Positions 11,920-24,526 are shown, numbered from the stretch's first letter. The stretch is 64,000 bases of DNA from Paraescarpia echinospica (GCA_020002185.1 CM034543.1:28545185-28609184); one strand, 5' to 3'. Notes: generated from the sequence alone by a model not told the origin. Made by a program: numbers and translations.

Positions 11920-12735
11920 CATGGACCTCTACAACATCACTACATCGACATGTATAACATTACTACATCGACATGTATGACATTACTACATCGCCATGTA
12001 TAACATCACTACATCGACATGTATGACACCACTGCATCAACATGTATGATATCACTGCATTGACATGTACGTCACCGATACACCGACCTGTACGTCACAA
12101 ATACACCGATCTGTACGACACCAATACACCGACATTTACGACACAAATACACCGATCTGTACAACATCAATACATTGACATGTACGTCACCAATTCACCG
12201 ACCTGTACGGCACCAATACACGGACTTGTACATCACCAATACACCGACCTTAATGTTACCAATACAACAACCTGTACGCCACCAATACACCGACATGTAA
12301 GACACCAATACACCGACTTGTACGTCACCAATACACATATCTGTAAAACATCAATACATTGACATGTACGTCACCAATTCACCGATCTGTATGACACCAA
12401 TACACTGACCTGTACGTCTCCAATACACTGATCTGTACGACACCAATACACAGACATGTACGTCCCCAATACACCGACCTGTACGGCACCAATACACCTA
12501 CTTGTACATCACCAATACACCGACCTGTACGACACCAGTACACCGACACGTACGCCACCAATATACCGATATGTACGTCACCAATACACCGACTTGTATG
12601 TCACAACTACACCGACCTGTGTCACCAATACACCAACATGTACGCCAATATTACACCGACATGTATGACACCATTATACCGACATGTATGACACCATTAC
12701 AGCGACCTGTACGAGACCACTACAGGGGTCATGGT
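11920..12735 (+). repeat. 23-bp minisatellite
   Basis: Tandem array with consensus like GTCACCAATACACCGACCTG plus TAC, about 35 units of 23 bp. The left edge is a degenerate ACATCACTACATCGACATGT form. The unit is not a multiple of three and contains few stops, so overlapping periodic frames rich in Thr, Pro, His and Tyr appear in several phases. I treat these as non-coding. Confidence 0.9.
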
Positions 12736-13174
12736 CTAGTTAGACGAAGAAAAATGCAGTGTATTTTTTAGAAATGATTTTTTTAATTCACATGCTGTGA
12801 CATACGTGCATTTGAGTAGGCAGATTTTCATGTATGATTGTAGAAGGTGTTGACTGTAAAATGGTGGATTTTTAGATGATTTGAATAAGCGGAAGGATAT
12901 TTGTCAGCAAATTGCCTGTGTGACCTGTTTGCGGAGTAATGCTTGCCGGCATTTGTAAATATTGACGGGTGTCACACATATAGGCATTTTACGAGAGCTG
13001 GAAGTATGCAATTTTTGTTAAAATCTATCGGCATGTCAATGAGATAATGATAACAGCAGGTGAGAAGTTTAAGACATTTTGCAGGTCATGTTTTCTTATA
13101 ATCAGACTAAACGTTAACATGGTCGCCAATGGGAAAACCATCTGTGTATCGACCCCTACAGTGACTACACCGAC

Positions 13175-13387
13175 CTGCAAGTAGAGCCTCTGGGTCTCAC
13201 TGACGTTCTCGACTCGGGCGAGGAGATCGCTGTAAGATATTTGTATCGACTCTTCGAAAGCTTCTTTCATCGCCGCCATCTCACTGCGGACCTGTCCTCG
13301 GAGTGCCTCTGTATCATTCCGTTGCCGGTCCTGCTGCGTCTCCAAAGTCCGCGTCTTGTTGGCTAGTTGCGCCGCCAAGGTTTCCAT
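13175..13387 (-). CDS. Mucin-like gene, exon 4: coiled-coil stalk
   Basis: An open stretch of 213 bases (71 codons) after the acceptor ATCGTATAG. It starts METLAAQLANKTRTLETQQ and ends ENVSETQRLYLQ. Charged and hydrophobic residues alternate as in coiled-coil heptads. Two N-glycosylation sequons (NKT and NVS) fit an extracellular location. Phase 0 at entry matches the phase 0 exit of exon 3 exactly, and the helix reads on smoothly from it (YDLLLVQ into METLAAQ). The proposed donor CAG|GTCGGT is unusual at +3, so the 3' border is uncertain; the frame stays open to a stop near 13025. The next exon was not found. Secreted multidomain proteins often place a trimerising coiled coil before a globular head, but no head domain is visible here. 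Confidence 0.6.
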
Positions 13388-14573
13388 CTATACGATAAAT
13401 CGAAGTGTTATTCCAGAACTTAGGCTAAGATTTCGTAACTGCGTAGAACCGCATTGGCAATTCGCCCAACGAGAGGCCTGTTATGACGTCACATTGTCCG
13501 TCCACGTAAGCTACAATTAACGAATACACATTATGTTATTAATCTAGACCCCGACAATCCGGAGGCTTCGGCGTCTGCATATTATTCACGAGAAAGGAAT
13601 TTCCAAACAGTAATATACCACGTCATGTACATGATTCAATTATTCTGAAAATTCAGTAATCCGGACACAACACAGGGAACGAAAGTATTCCGATTATCGA
13701 AGCTCCGGTGTACAACCTATTAGAAATGTTGCGCGATTCGAACCTAGAATATACACATTATTTACATTAATTAAATATAAATTGTACCCGTTTGATCAAG
13801 ACAAATCGTGTTTAAATGTACACCAGCAAGCATGTCTTAGGTTTAGATATTGAATATAAACACTGATTTTATATATAATATCAAAAAAGATAAGCGAGCG
13901 AAAAATTATTTACCACTCAAAACACGTCTAAAACATTAAATTCCACGGTCGCTAAGCACCTTCTATGGCTCGTCAGATCCCGACGATCTTGGTATCAGTT
14001 GAAAGCACGCACTTTCTGTTATTCCAACTTCCATCTAAATTTCCCGGTAACCATTCACAGAACACCTATAACGTTATAAACGAACCTATAATCATAACGT
14101 TTTCGATGTTCTGTGTGGTTCCGAACGATGTTGGCTTCGGATACTCAGTACACTAATGCTTCGACTGCGGCGCTGTCGGGATAATTTGCAAAGGAGTTAG
14201 ACATGCGCATTTCCGACTTCGACAATGTCAGTTTCGCCGCCGTTTAAAAGCGGGTGGAGCTTATAATATAAAATCAAAAAGTGGCGCCTCAATCGATAGA
14301 TAGGTGAAATGTGCCGACGAACCAGCATCATTCGCCAGTGTCTAAAACACCGGAAACGGCATGGTTGTAGGTACATTTATAGGTTCAATAGCAGAAAGCG
14401 TAGGCTTTCACACGATATCAAGATAGTTGGGATCGGACGAGCCACCAGGGTGCTAGCAATCGTTAAATTTAGCGTTTTTGGACGTGTTTTGAGTTATACA
14501 TTTTCGCCCGCTTATCTATTTTTTATAATATGTAAGTATTAGCTTCATACAATACGTTGTCTCAAATTCTCAC

Positions 14574-14650
14574 CTGTACAAGGAGAAGGTCATATTTCGA
14601 CTCAAGAAGATCCACTCTGTTGTCTGGTTCCACTGATGTTGATACACCAA
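14574..14650 (-). CDS. Mucin-like gene, exon 3: start of the coiled coil
   Basis: A 77-base exon found by phase matching. The acceptor is ATTATGTGTACCAG and the donor is CAG|GTGAGA. Entering in phase 1, it completes the codon split at the end of exon 2 and encodes 25 further residues (GVSTSVEPDN, then RVDLLESKYDLLLVQ). It exits in phase 0, as exon 4 requires. The second half starts the heptad pattern that continues in exon 4. It is too short to stand out as a lone open frame, so the support is splice sites plus phase on both sides plus continuity of the predicted helix. Confidence 0.6.
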
Positions 14651-15004
14651 CTGGTACACATAATAAGTACATACTAGAATGTTTTCCAGCTCTGAAAACA
14701 ACTAAAATATTATATAATTGTGACAATTATGGAAATTAACTGTAACTCACATAAATGCGCTTGTCACATTAAGTATAACACAATGCTATTACAACAAACA
14801 CATCTGAAAAAACGTTATTTTTCATTTAATTATTAGATTTACACGGGTGTACATGTCGGCATATGAAAATCATCATCACTATCGTCATCCTCATTATCCC
14901 GAACCCTTAGCCTCAGCGGGGTAAGGGTGCGTTGCACTCCAAACATTCGGGCCTGATCTGTATTATAATCTACACAAACACATTTCACTTTTGTATTAAC
15001 TTAC

Positions 15005-18000
15005 GCGCAGTGATAGAATCTGTGTTGACTTCAGGCGGTGTGTCAGTTGTAGACGCTGTTACTGGGTTATCGCCGCTTTCCGGGCTCGCGGACGATCTTT
15101 CGTCCAGTGCAGCAGTAGAGTCGTCAGCACCCGCTCTGGTGGTGGTATCGGACGAGAGGGTCGACGTTTCTTGTTCAGAAAGCGTGGACGACGTAGTGTA
15201 ATCTTGTGTAGTCATATAAGGCCCGTCGGGGGTTGTCGCGTTGTCTCGAATAGTTCGTGTTGTCGTTAATGGAGTAGTTGCTATCGTTGTGTCTGGAGTC
15301 GTTGCTGTGTCTACAGTGGTTGTTGTGACTGGAGTTGGTGTGTCTACAGTGGTTGTTGTGACTGAAGTTGGTGTGTCTACAGTGGTTGTTGTGACTGGAG
15401 TTGTTGTGTCTACAGTGGTTGTTGTGACTGGAGTTGTTGTGTCTACAGTGGTTGTTGTGACTGGATTTGTTGTGACTACCGTGGTTGTTGTGACTGGAGT
15501 TGTTGTGTCTACCGTGGTTGTTGTGACTGGAGTTGTTGTGTCTACAGTGGTTGTTGTGACTGGAGTTGTTGTGTCTACAGTGGTTATTGTGACTGGAGTA
15601 GTTGTTTCTACACCGGTTGTTGTGACTTGAGTCGTTGTTGTGTCTACCATGGTTGTTGTGACTGGAGTCGATGAATTTACAATTGTTGTTGTGGCTGGAT
15701 TCGTTGTTGTGTCTACAATGGTTGTTGTCACTGGAGTCGTTGTTGTGTTTACAATGGTTGTTGTCACTGGAATTGTTGTTGTGTCTACAATGGTTGTTGT
15801 AACTGGTGTCGTTGTGTCTACAATGGTTGTTGTGACTGGAGTCGATGTGTCTACAGTGGTTGTTGTGACTGGAGTTGTTGTTTCTACTGTGGTTGTTGTG
15901 ACTGGAGTTGTTGTTGTGTCTACCGTGGTTGTTGTGACTGGAGTTGTTGTGTCTACAGTGGTTGTTGTGACTGGATTTGTTGTGTCTACCGTGGTTGTTG
16001 TGACTGGAGTTGTTGTGTCTACAGTGGTTGTTGTGACTGGAGTTGTTGTGTCTACAATGGTTGTTGTGACTGGAGTTGTTGTGTCTACAGTGGTTATTGT
16101 GACTGGAGTTGTTGTGTCTACAGTGGTTATTGTGACTGGAGTAGTTGTTGTGACTTGAGTCGTTGTTGTGTCTACCGTGGTTGTTGTGACTGGAGTCGAT
16201 GAGTTTACAATTGTTGTTGTGGCTGGATTCGTTGTTGTGTCTACAATGGTTGTTGTCACTGGAATCGTTGTTGTGTTTACTATGGTTGTTGTCACTGGAA
16301 TTGTTGTTGTGTCTACAATGGTTGTTGTGACTGCAATTGTTGTTGTTGTTGTATCTACAATGGTTGTTGTAACTGGAGTCGTTGTGTCTACAATGGTTGT
16401 TGTGACTAGAGTTGTTGTTTCTACTGTGGTTGTTGTGACTGGAGTTGTTGTTGTGTCTACCGTGGTTGTTGTGACTGGAGTTGTTGTGTCTACAGTGGTT
16501 GTTGTGACTGGATTTGTTGTGTCTACCGTGGTTGTTGTGACTGGAGTTGTTGTGTCTACAGTGGTTGTTGTGACTGGAGTTGTTGTTTCTACACCGGTTG
16601 TTGTGACTTGAGTCGTTGTTGTGTCTACCGTGGTTGTTGTGACTGGAGTCGATGAGTTTACAATTGTTGTTGTGGCTGGATTCGTTGTTGTGTCTACAAT
16701 GGTTGTTGTCACTGGAGTCGTTGTTGTGTTTACAATGGTTGTTGTCACTGGAATTGTTGTTGTGTCTACAATGGTTGTTGTGACTGGAATTGTTGTTGTT
16801 GTTGTATCTACAATGGTTGTTGTAACTGGAGTCGTTGTGTCTACAATGGTTGTTGTGACTGGAGTTGTTGTATCTGCAATGATTGTTGTGACTGGAGTTG
16901 TTGTTTCTAGAGTGGTTGTTATGACCGGAGTTGTTGTTGTGTCTACAATGGTTGTTATGACTGGAGTTGTTGTTGTGTCTACAATGGTTGTTGTGACTGG
17001 AGTTGTTGTTTCTACATTGGTTGTTGTGACTGGAGTTGTTGTTTCTACATTGGTTGTTGTGACTGGAGTTGTTGTTTCTACAGTGGTTGTTGTGACTGGA
17101 GTTGTTGTTTCTACAATGGTTGTTGTGACTGGAGTTGTTGTTGTTGTGTCTACAATGGTTGCTGTGACTGGAGAGGTTGTTGTGACTGGAGTCGTTGTTG
17201 ACGCTACGTCTGGATCCGTGGCCGTATTTTCAGTCGCTAGTGTGTCTGAAGTAGTTGTAATTGGAATCGTTATGTCTGAAGACTTGGTTGCGTTTTGTGC
17301 GCGTAGATTGCTGGATGGAGGTGATTCATGTCGTATTGTTGTTGCATCCTGTGTTTTCGATTCTTTTGATACCGTTGTTGTGTCTGGAACGGTCGCCGTG
17401 TTTTCAGAAAGCGTATAATTTAACGACGGCTTTGAGCTCACTGTAGACGCCACATCCTGTGGTGCTGTTGTATCTTTTTGTATTGCCAATTTGTGTGCTC
17501 CAGTTGTCACTACTGGAGTCGTTGTTGTGTCTACAATGGTTGTTGTGACTGGAGTCGTTGTTGACGCTACGTCTTGACCCGTGGCCGTATTTTCAGTCAC
17601 TATTGTGTTAGATGCAGTTGTAATTGGAATCGTTATGTCTGAAGACTTTGTTGCGTTTTTTGCGCGTAGATTGCCGGATGGTGGTGTTTCATGTCGTATT
17701 GTTGATGTAATCAGTGTTTTCGATTCTTTTGATACCGTTGTTGTGTCTGGAACGGTCGCCGTGTTTTCAGAAAGCGTATAATTTAACGACGGCTTTGAGC
17801 TCACTGTAGACGCCACATCCTGTGGTGCTGTTGTATCTTTTTGTATTGCCAATTTGTGTGCTCCAGTTGTCACTACTGGAGTCGTTGTTGTGTCTACAAT
17901 GGTTGTGGTGACTGGAGTCGTTGTTGTGTCTACAATGGTTGTGGTGACTGGAGTCGTTGTTGTGTCTACAATGGTTGTGGTGACTGGAGTCGTTGTTGTG

Positions 18001-19162
18001 TCTACAATGGTTGTGGTGACTGGAGTCGTTGTTGTGTCTACAATGGTTGTGGTGACTGGAGTCGTTGTTGTGTCTACAATGGTTGTGGTGACTGGAGTCG
18101 TTGTTGTGTCTACAATGGTTGTTATTGTGACTATGGCTGTTTCTGTTATTGCTTGTGTTGCGGCTCTATTATCTGTCTGTATTTCTGGTGCTGTGATTCT
18201 ATTGTTTGGTTTTGTTGTTGTGCTTCTAATGCCTGTCTCTGTTTTTGGTGCTGTGTCTCTATCGACTGTCTCTGTTTTTGGTGTTGTGTCACTATTGTTT
18301 GTCTCTGTTTTTGATGTTATGTCTTTAGTGTATGTCTCTGCTTTTGGTGTTGTGACTACGTTGTCTGTCTCTACTTTTTGTGTTGTGTCTCTGTTGTCTG
18401 TCTCTATTTCTGGTGTTGTGTCTAAATTGTCTCTCTCTGTTTTTGGTTCTGTGTTTCTACTGTATGTCTCTGTCTGTGGTGTTGTGTCACTATTGCCTGT
18501 CTCTGTTTTTGGTGTTGTGTCTCTATTGTCTGTCTCTATTTCTGGTGTTGTGTCTATATTGTCTCTCTCTGTTTTTGGTTCTGTGTCTCTATTGTATGTC
18601 TCTGTCTGTGGTGTTGTGTCACTATTGTCTGTCTCTGTTTTTGGTGTTGTGTCTCTATTGTCTATCTCTGTCTTTGGTGTTGTGTCTCTATTGCCTGTTT
18701 TTGTCTTTGTTGTTGTGTCTCTGTTGTCTGTCTCCGTCTTTGGTGTTGTGTCTCTAGTGTCAGTCTCTGTTTTTGGTGTTGTGACTCTGTTGTCTGTCTC
18801 TGTCTTTGGTGTTGTGCCTTTATTGTCTGTCTGTGTTTCTGGTGTTGTGTCTCTATTATCTGTCTCTGTTTTTGGTGTTGTTGCCCTAGTGTCTGTCTCA
18901 GTTTCTTTCGTCATTTTTGTATTGACTGTTGACCCTTCGGTAAACGAGGACATGTCAAAAGTTACTTTTGCCGCACCGCCGCCTTTGGTTTTGTTATGTT
19001 CCAGAACATTGGTCGTGACCATCTCACTTGCCGCTTCCACGCCGGAAGTATTTTGCGCCTGCGTGATTGCGCCGGAACCCGCTGTGTGCTCTGGCAATAC
19101 TGTGACCCATAAGGAGGGACGAGAGTCGCGTTCACCTCCCGCGGTGTCCACCAGCGGCGCAC
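15005..19162 (-). CDS. Mucin-like gene, exon 2: giant Thr-rich repeat exon
   Basis: One open exon of 4158 bases (1386 codons) between acceptor TTTTGTTGTCAG and donor GCGC|GTAAGT, phase 1 at both ends. Order: about 95 unique residues with sequons NTS and NKT; roughly 25 charged repeats of about 10-11 residues like TTPKTETDNRD; then a long field of 10-12-residue repeats like TTTPVTTTTVD; then a Ser/Thr/Asp-rich tail. I see no cysteine. Thr density is very high, as in mucin domains carrying dense O-glycans. A 121-codon block (around 'SKPSLNYTLSEN') is directly duplicated, with the copies offset by 363 bp (17221 and 17584). Open frames extend somewhat beyond both splice sites. The role is probably an extended extracellular or mucus/glycocalyx polymer; the repeats evolve too fast to name an orthologue. 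Could also be an adhesive or cuticle protein. Confidence 0.8.
15241..18130 (-). repeat. Coding minisatellite: Thr-Pro-Val repeats
   Basis: Tandem DNA units of 30, 33 or 36 bases; on the plus strand, variants of GTTGTTGTGACTGGAGTTGT then TGTGTCTACAGTG. All unit lengths are multiples of three, unlike every other array in this window except the 66-bp one. That is consistent with selection for the reading frame. Several multi-unit blocks recur around 15640, 16168 and 16621 (starting with the plus-strand phrase TTGAGTCGTTGTTGTGTCTA), giving a higher-order pattern of roughly 450-530 bp. Confidence 0.85.
18140..18910 (-). repeat. Coding minisatellite: Lys/Glu/Asp/Asn repeats
   Basis: N-terminal repeat field of exon 2, with about 25 in-frame units of about 30 bases. 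On the plus strand it reads as variants of GTTTTTGGTGTTGTGTCTCT. The charged composition differs sharply from the Thr-Pro-Val field that follows, so the exon encodes two chemically distinct rods in series. Confidence 0.8.
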
Positions 19163-20099
19163 CTGACAACAAAACATGGAGCAACTGTACTCAGTAATCG
19201 TAGCCAAGTGTAATCGTTGCCAATGTTTGTGAGATCAGGGTCGAACTCAACTGGACAAAAAGGAAAAAAGTAATCTTAATCGTACGCACGTCTTTACAAT
19301 GTAATCGTGATCACAACCAATATTACAATTTACTTGTGTGCATATTTCAGTTCACAGACAGACAGACAGACAGACAGACTGACATACTATATTAATGACA
19401 AGTCCTGGTGTATAAAAAAAGTAGCAATAATCGGTCAACAGATTAAGTCAAGCAAGGTATATAACATGACATAATGGACGACTGGTTATTCGTCCAAAGA
19501 ATAAAATATGTATTCCTATTTGTTACTCACTCGTTGTGGCAAATATAACAATTTCGTAATGTACATACGGGTGGATAAGTCTGCAAATAATAATGTTTAA
19601 TATACATTGCAAACCCGTGTAAGCTGTGAGTGTAAACTTTTTCACAACTGCAAGGCAAGCAATTAGATGTTATTGCATCTGCTCCAACTGGTGATGTGTT
19701 ATCATAAGGGGAACATCCATAAAGTACACCACACTTATGGGGGTCTATAGACAAACGAGACGAAATATTAGGGCCTATACAGGGTGTGGGGTTGCGGTAT
19801 TGATACATTGTCAAAAAAAGAAGCTGTCCCAGCCACGACCTGTATAGCAGATCTTGCACTAAGCACTACACGTTGGTGGAGAAAAGGTACCTAATGTTAG
19901 ATCTAATTATAAACCATACAGTCTACACATTCCGTAGGACGAGCTGTTACTTGGTCTCGTGTTGCAGAAAACAACCCGGCAAGGCTTCGCACAAACGAAT
20001 ACCGTAATCGTACATTTTAAAAACACGATAAGCAAAACAATATATGTGAAGCTGACACTAAAGTTATACGCCTGTATTCTCAAACAGACGCTGCTCTAA

Positions 20100-22380
20100 A
20101 ACATTACTGGAAAGATATAATAGGAAGAAAAGGAGGTGGAGTTATTTTATATATTAAAGAATCTATCCAGGCTTATGAAATAAAATTAGAAAGAGAAGCA
20201 GATTGCGAAGAAGCTGTTTGGTGTAACATAGTTACAAGAAATTCCACGTTAACAGTTGGGTTAGTTTATCGAAATCCAAACATAAGCATAGAAGAGATTG
20301 AAAAAATACAAAACGCTATAAGGGAAGTAAGCAAACGGGACTGTATTATTATGGGGGTCCAAAAAGAAACACTTATCGAAAGAAGCCATTAGCAAAATTA
20401 AGTATAAACAAATGATGTAGAAGTCATATAGACGTATTGGAAATGACGAAGATTACAACATTTATAAAGAAGCACTAAACCAAGCTATAGCTGAAATTAG
20501 AAATTCAAAGAGAAGCTATGAACATAAATTAGCTTGTAATATAAAACTTGACAGCAAGAGTTTTTATGCGTATGTTCGAAGCAAACAGAAAGTTCAAGAT
20601 AAGGTCGGTCCTCTAGAAGATAGTGCTGAAAATATAATATCAGAGGGATTCTTAATGGTAGAAGACCTGAATGAGTACTTTAGTTCAGTGTTTACCAGGG
20701 AATATATTAGTTCACTGCCAGTACCAGAGACTAAGTTCAAGGGGGCAGATTCGGACTATTTATGACAATTAATTGTAACCCCGGAAATGGTAGCTAAGAA
20801 AATGAGGGCTATGAAGGATAATAAATCACCTGGAGTGGATGGGATTCCGCCCAAACTACTATTGGAAATTGCAGAACAAATTAGCGTACCGCTTGCAACA
20901 GTTTTCAATTTGTCATTAGAAGACGGAGTTGTTCCTTTAGAATGAAAAGAGGCAAACGTTATACCGTTATTTAAAAAAGGTTCGAGAAACAAGTCAGAGA
21001 ACTATAGACCAGTGAATTTAACATTAGTGATTTGCAAATTATTAGAAAGACTAATTAAAGATCACATGGTGGATTTTCTTGTTAAACATAACTTGATAAA
21101 CTCATCTCAACATGGGTCTTTTAAAGCGAGGTCATGCTTAACAAATATGTTATGTTTTTTGGAAGACATCACTAAGTGGGTAGATGAGGGATCACCAGTA
21201 GATATTGTCTACTTAGATTTTCAAAAAGCTTTCGACAAAGTACCACATCAAAGATTACTGCTTAAACTAAAGGCCTATGGCATAGGAAATGGTATAATAA
21301 ACTGGATAGAAAAATGGTTAATTGACAGAAGACAACGTGTAGTAGTTGATGGGGAGGCTTCAAACTGGAAATCGGTATTGAGTGGGGTACTACAGGGATC
21401 AGTACTAGGACCTATATTATTCTTAATATACATCAACGATTTGGATGATGAAATAACAAGCAAGGTGTTAAAATTTGCGGATGATACAAAAGTGTTTAGA
21501 AGGATTAAAAGTGATGGAGATAGACAGCATTTACAAGATGATCTTAACAAGTTGATCAAATGGTCTGAAAAGTGGCAAATGCTGTTCAATTTTGGGAAAT
21601 GTAAATGCCTCCACGCAGGACATGGGGACGAAGAAGTAGAATATACAATGGGGGGGGGGTACTGTACTAAGTACTACTGTAAAAGAAAAGGATTTAGGGT
21701 TAACCATTAATGCTGATATGAAGGTTTCAGAGCAGTGCGGAATTGCAGCTTCAAAGGGAAATCAAATCCTTGGATTAATTAGGCGAAACATAACGTATAA
21801 GGAAAAAGAGCTAATAATACCGCTGTACAAAACAATAGTTAGGCATCATTTAGAATATTGTATTCAAGCGTGGAGGCCATATCGCAGGAAGGGCATAGAT
21901 ATGCTAGAAAGAGTACAGAGGAGAGCAACTAAAATGATACCAAAACTGAGGGATCTTAGTTACGAAATACGCCTAAAAAAGGTGGTTTAACAACACTAGA
22001 GACCAGGAGATTGAGAGGAGATCGGATAGAAGTGTTTAAAATAATGAATGGTTATGAAAATATTGATAGAAATATTTTTTATCAGTTAAAAAAGATAGAA
22101 GGACTAGAGGACATGAAGTTACATTAGCAAAGGAGCAGTGTAGTTTAGATATAAGAAAGTTCTCATTTTCACAAAGGACTGTAAATGAATGGAACAGATT
22201 ATCTGCTGATTGTGTGGGTGCTAGTAGTGAATGTTTAAAAATATAATCGACACATACCTCAGAAGGGCGGGATACACATAGATAAAAGGGTCGGACTCTC
22301 GATAAGTCAAAGGGCTTCCTTGTCCACCTGCCACCTAGAGTTCATTCTCTGGGTGGCAATCTTGTTAAATCTTGTTAAAT
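20100..22380 (+). mobile_element. CR1-like LINE, internally deleted, copy 2
   Basis: Second copy of the family at 1198-3425, in opposite orientation and inside the intron of the mucin-like gene. It keeps a piece of the apurinic-type endonuclease ('GRKGGGVILYIKES'; 'NSTLTVGLVYRNP'; ending 'RDCIIMG' just before the catalytic DFN-type motif). It then jumps at ~20357 directly into the linker before the reverse transcriptase. The 3' end matches copy 1: the same GCCACC..GGTGGC hairpin and two TCTTGTTAAA-type repeats. Confidence 0.85.
20400..22262 (+). pseudogene. Reverse transcriptase region of LINE copy 2 (several breaks)
   Basis: Aligns codon by codon with copy 1 but carries several inactivating changes. 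There is a stop at ~20763 where copy 1 has Gly, a stop at ~20943 where copy 1 has Trp, an expanded G run at ~21651-21659 that shifts the frame, and further indels near 21980 and 22230. The catalytic boxes survive ('YLDFQKAFDKVPHQRLL' and 'FADDTKVF'). Copy 2 has clearly more disabling changes than copy 1, so it is probably the older insertion. Confidence 0.85.
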
Positions 22381-23659
22381 TACTGTACCCAGACGTACAG
22401 TTTGTGTGGCGTTGTGATGTTTATTGTATAATGCCCACTTATTTAATTAATGATTCTTATGACAGGTGATGAAACTAAAAAGCAAGGTAAAGCAAGCCGG
22501 TAGTATTTGTATGGGTCAGGGAAAGACTCCTTTTAAGACCGGACGTGATCGTTATCACAGGAGCCCCCCCCCCCAATAGATCTATGTGTGATTCAATTTG
22601 ACCTCTTCCCCCCTTCCCGAGACAGTCAGCACGCCAGTGATTGTGCGCAGATGTAATGACAGCTGAGAACGTGCGATAACCATCACGTGGACGCAATATG
22701 ATCTGTCTGCAGCGGTTGAAGCAGGTGTGATCGTATTGCGGCTGGCATCGCGAACGGACGTATCGAGTCAGCTAATGGCTGCGTGTGTAACTTGGCACGT
22801 TAACTTTTCTCTTCGTCTTCGCATTGCGTCGTTGTTAGATCGCCGTTGACAAGGAGTCGTATGACTGAAGTTGTTGTGTGATATAGACGGGTCCACTCTG
22901 TGCTAGAACGACTCGCAATTAAAACATCGTAAAATTCGGATAACAACTTATTTATCAAGCTGCCACAATCTTGATATTGAGGCAGTGGAATTTCATTTGA
23001 AATAAAACGTTATGTAATTTCTAGTTTACATATAATTAATAATAATTCAATTGTTTGACAATCCAGTCGCTTTTCTTTTATAAATGCGTTTTATAAATTG
23101 TTTGACACATGCAGTATTGGTACGTTTGCGTGCGTGCACCAATTTGTTCGTACGTCTTTCCAATATCACGCACGTTCTTTGCCCTACAAGTGTCTGATTC
23201 GAACACATCTTTTGAATATCACTTCACCCGCGCCAGTCATTGTTACATAAGCTATTTACACCAGGAGGGGTAACATCTCAAAGACTCTCAGCAAACACCC
23301 CCTGCTGGGATGGTTTACTGTCTCCAGTCGTTCATCCTGCTACCGACCCGTGGGTTTCCATTCAGTCTTGCTACACAACAAGGGACGTCCTGCTACGGTG
23401 CCTCGGCATTCTGTGGGGGCATTCATGTACAGATTCTAATTGATGAACTGTCACCCTAATACGTTGTCGCCTTGAGGTGTCATCTGCGTCATGTTAGCGC
23501 TAGCTGGGACAGGTTGCTAGTTCAATCTCACGTCCACTGTGAAGTGCGGGTGTCTATAAAACGGCGAGGTCGCCGCCGTAAAATATAGATTGATGTGTTT
23601 AGTAGGTATGTTAACTGTCCGGTGTCACTGTCACCGTGGCACCGGCTCTCAGTCACACG

Positions 23660-23880
23660 GTGGTCGATACACACATATGCACGCCCGCACACACGCACTC
23701 ACGTACGCACGCACACACGCGTACATACACACATATATACGCATGCAGACACATACCACATATATACACTAGCACACACAACTCACAGACGAACACACTG
23801 CGCGCACACCCAGGCACATGCGCATGCACGCACACATGCACACACGCACAGACACACACGCAAATGCACGCAGCACATGT
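23660..23880. repeat. CA/CGCA-rich microsatellite tract
   Basis: Irregular ACAC, ACGC and CATG dinucleotide-type sequence. The His/Thr-rich and Cys/Val-rich open frames on both strands follow from base composition and are not genes. Confidence 0.85.
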
Positions 23881-24176
23881 CTCCGTCCCTTCTGATGTCA
23901 ATAATAGCTGCGCTACAAGCGCCAGGTGGTGATATCGCGATATTGGGTTGATATTGTGTCTATATAGAACCTCGATGGAATCACATCGGTGTGATGGGCG
24001 GCGGGGCGCGACTATCACATCGTCTTTGTAGATAGACTAAATACTCGCGAGATAAATCAGGCTGCAGACAGAGGTTTCACCCTCAACCCCGCCGCTTTGT
24101 CAAAAATAGATGTAGGCTTTGTACTTTTCTGTTCAGACTACACCACAATAGTTCATTTTTTAAAGGACTACTACGG

Positions 24177-24243
24177 TGTGTGTGTGTGCGTGTGTGTGTG
24201 CGTGTGCGTGTGCGTGTGCGTGTGCGTGTGTGTGTGTGTGTGT
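24177..24243 (+). repeat. GT/GC microsatellite
   Basis: About 65 bases of alternating GTGTGT and GTGCGT inside intron 1 of the mucin-like gene. Confidence 0.95.
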
Positions 24244-24526
24244 ACTGTGTATGTGTGTGGAAGGCAGATAATGTGTGGTGTGTTTGTGAGTGCGCGGGCG
24301 CACGCGCGCGTGTGACTATGTGAAGGCCTGCGTACTATGTGCGGGCATGTTACTACTCAAACATATCAAATGTGTAGTTACAGTATAATAGGGAAGCCAA
24401 CCACTTCCATATCCACGTAAACTGTGGAGAGTGTCGCTTTGGAATACAACGTTAATAAAGTCGTCACACCACCGACAGGATGAACACAGCGGTTCCTTTC
24501 ATATCATGTCGGCGTCTATCACTCAC

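Larger units (their letters stand above)
19163..24526 (-). other. Intron 1 of the mucin-like gene
   Basis: About 5.4 kb between donor CAAG|GTGAGT (exon 1) and acceptor TTTTGTTGTCAG (exon 2). It holds an ACAG microsatellite (~19358-19378), a CR1-like LINE in antisense orientation (~20100-22380), a poly-C run (~22565-22574), a CA-rich tract (~23660-23880) and a GT tract (~24177-24243). A Cys-containing open segment around 19800-19544 ends in a good GTGAGT donor, but its exit phase (2) does not match exon 2. Confidence 0.7.

Noticed and set aside
12042..12771. Thr/His/Tyr-rich frames in the 23-bp array
   Set aside because: Periodic frames in several phases from a tandem repeat; no gene signals.
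17854..19197. 447-codon plus-strand frame antisense to the mucin-like exon, and several Val/Ser/Thr frames at 15241-17418
   Set aside because: They are shadows of the low-complexity coding repeat on the other strand (runs of GTTGTTGTG). Only the minus strand has splice sites and an in-phase signal peptide exon.
19544..19800. Cys-rich minus-strand segment in intron 1 with a GTGAGT donor ('HKCGVLYGCSPYDN', 'NCLPCSCEK')
   Set aside because: Entry from exon 1 would be in phase, but it exits in phase 2 whereas exon 2 needs phase 1, so it cannot lie between them. Without transcripts it is only a curiosity.
23595..24018. Open frames of 98-121 codons on both strands
   Set aside because: They are products of CA/GT-rich microsatellite sequence. 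The same applies to frames at 26239-26494, 48577-48924 and 53686-54025.
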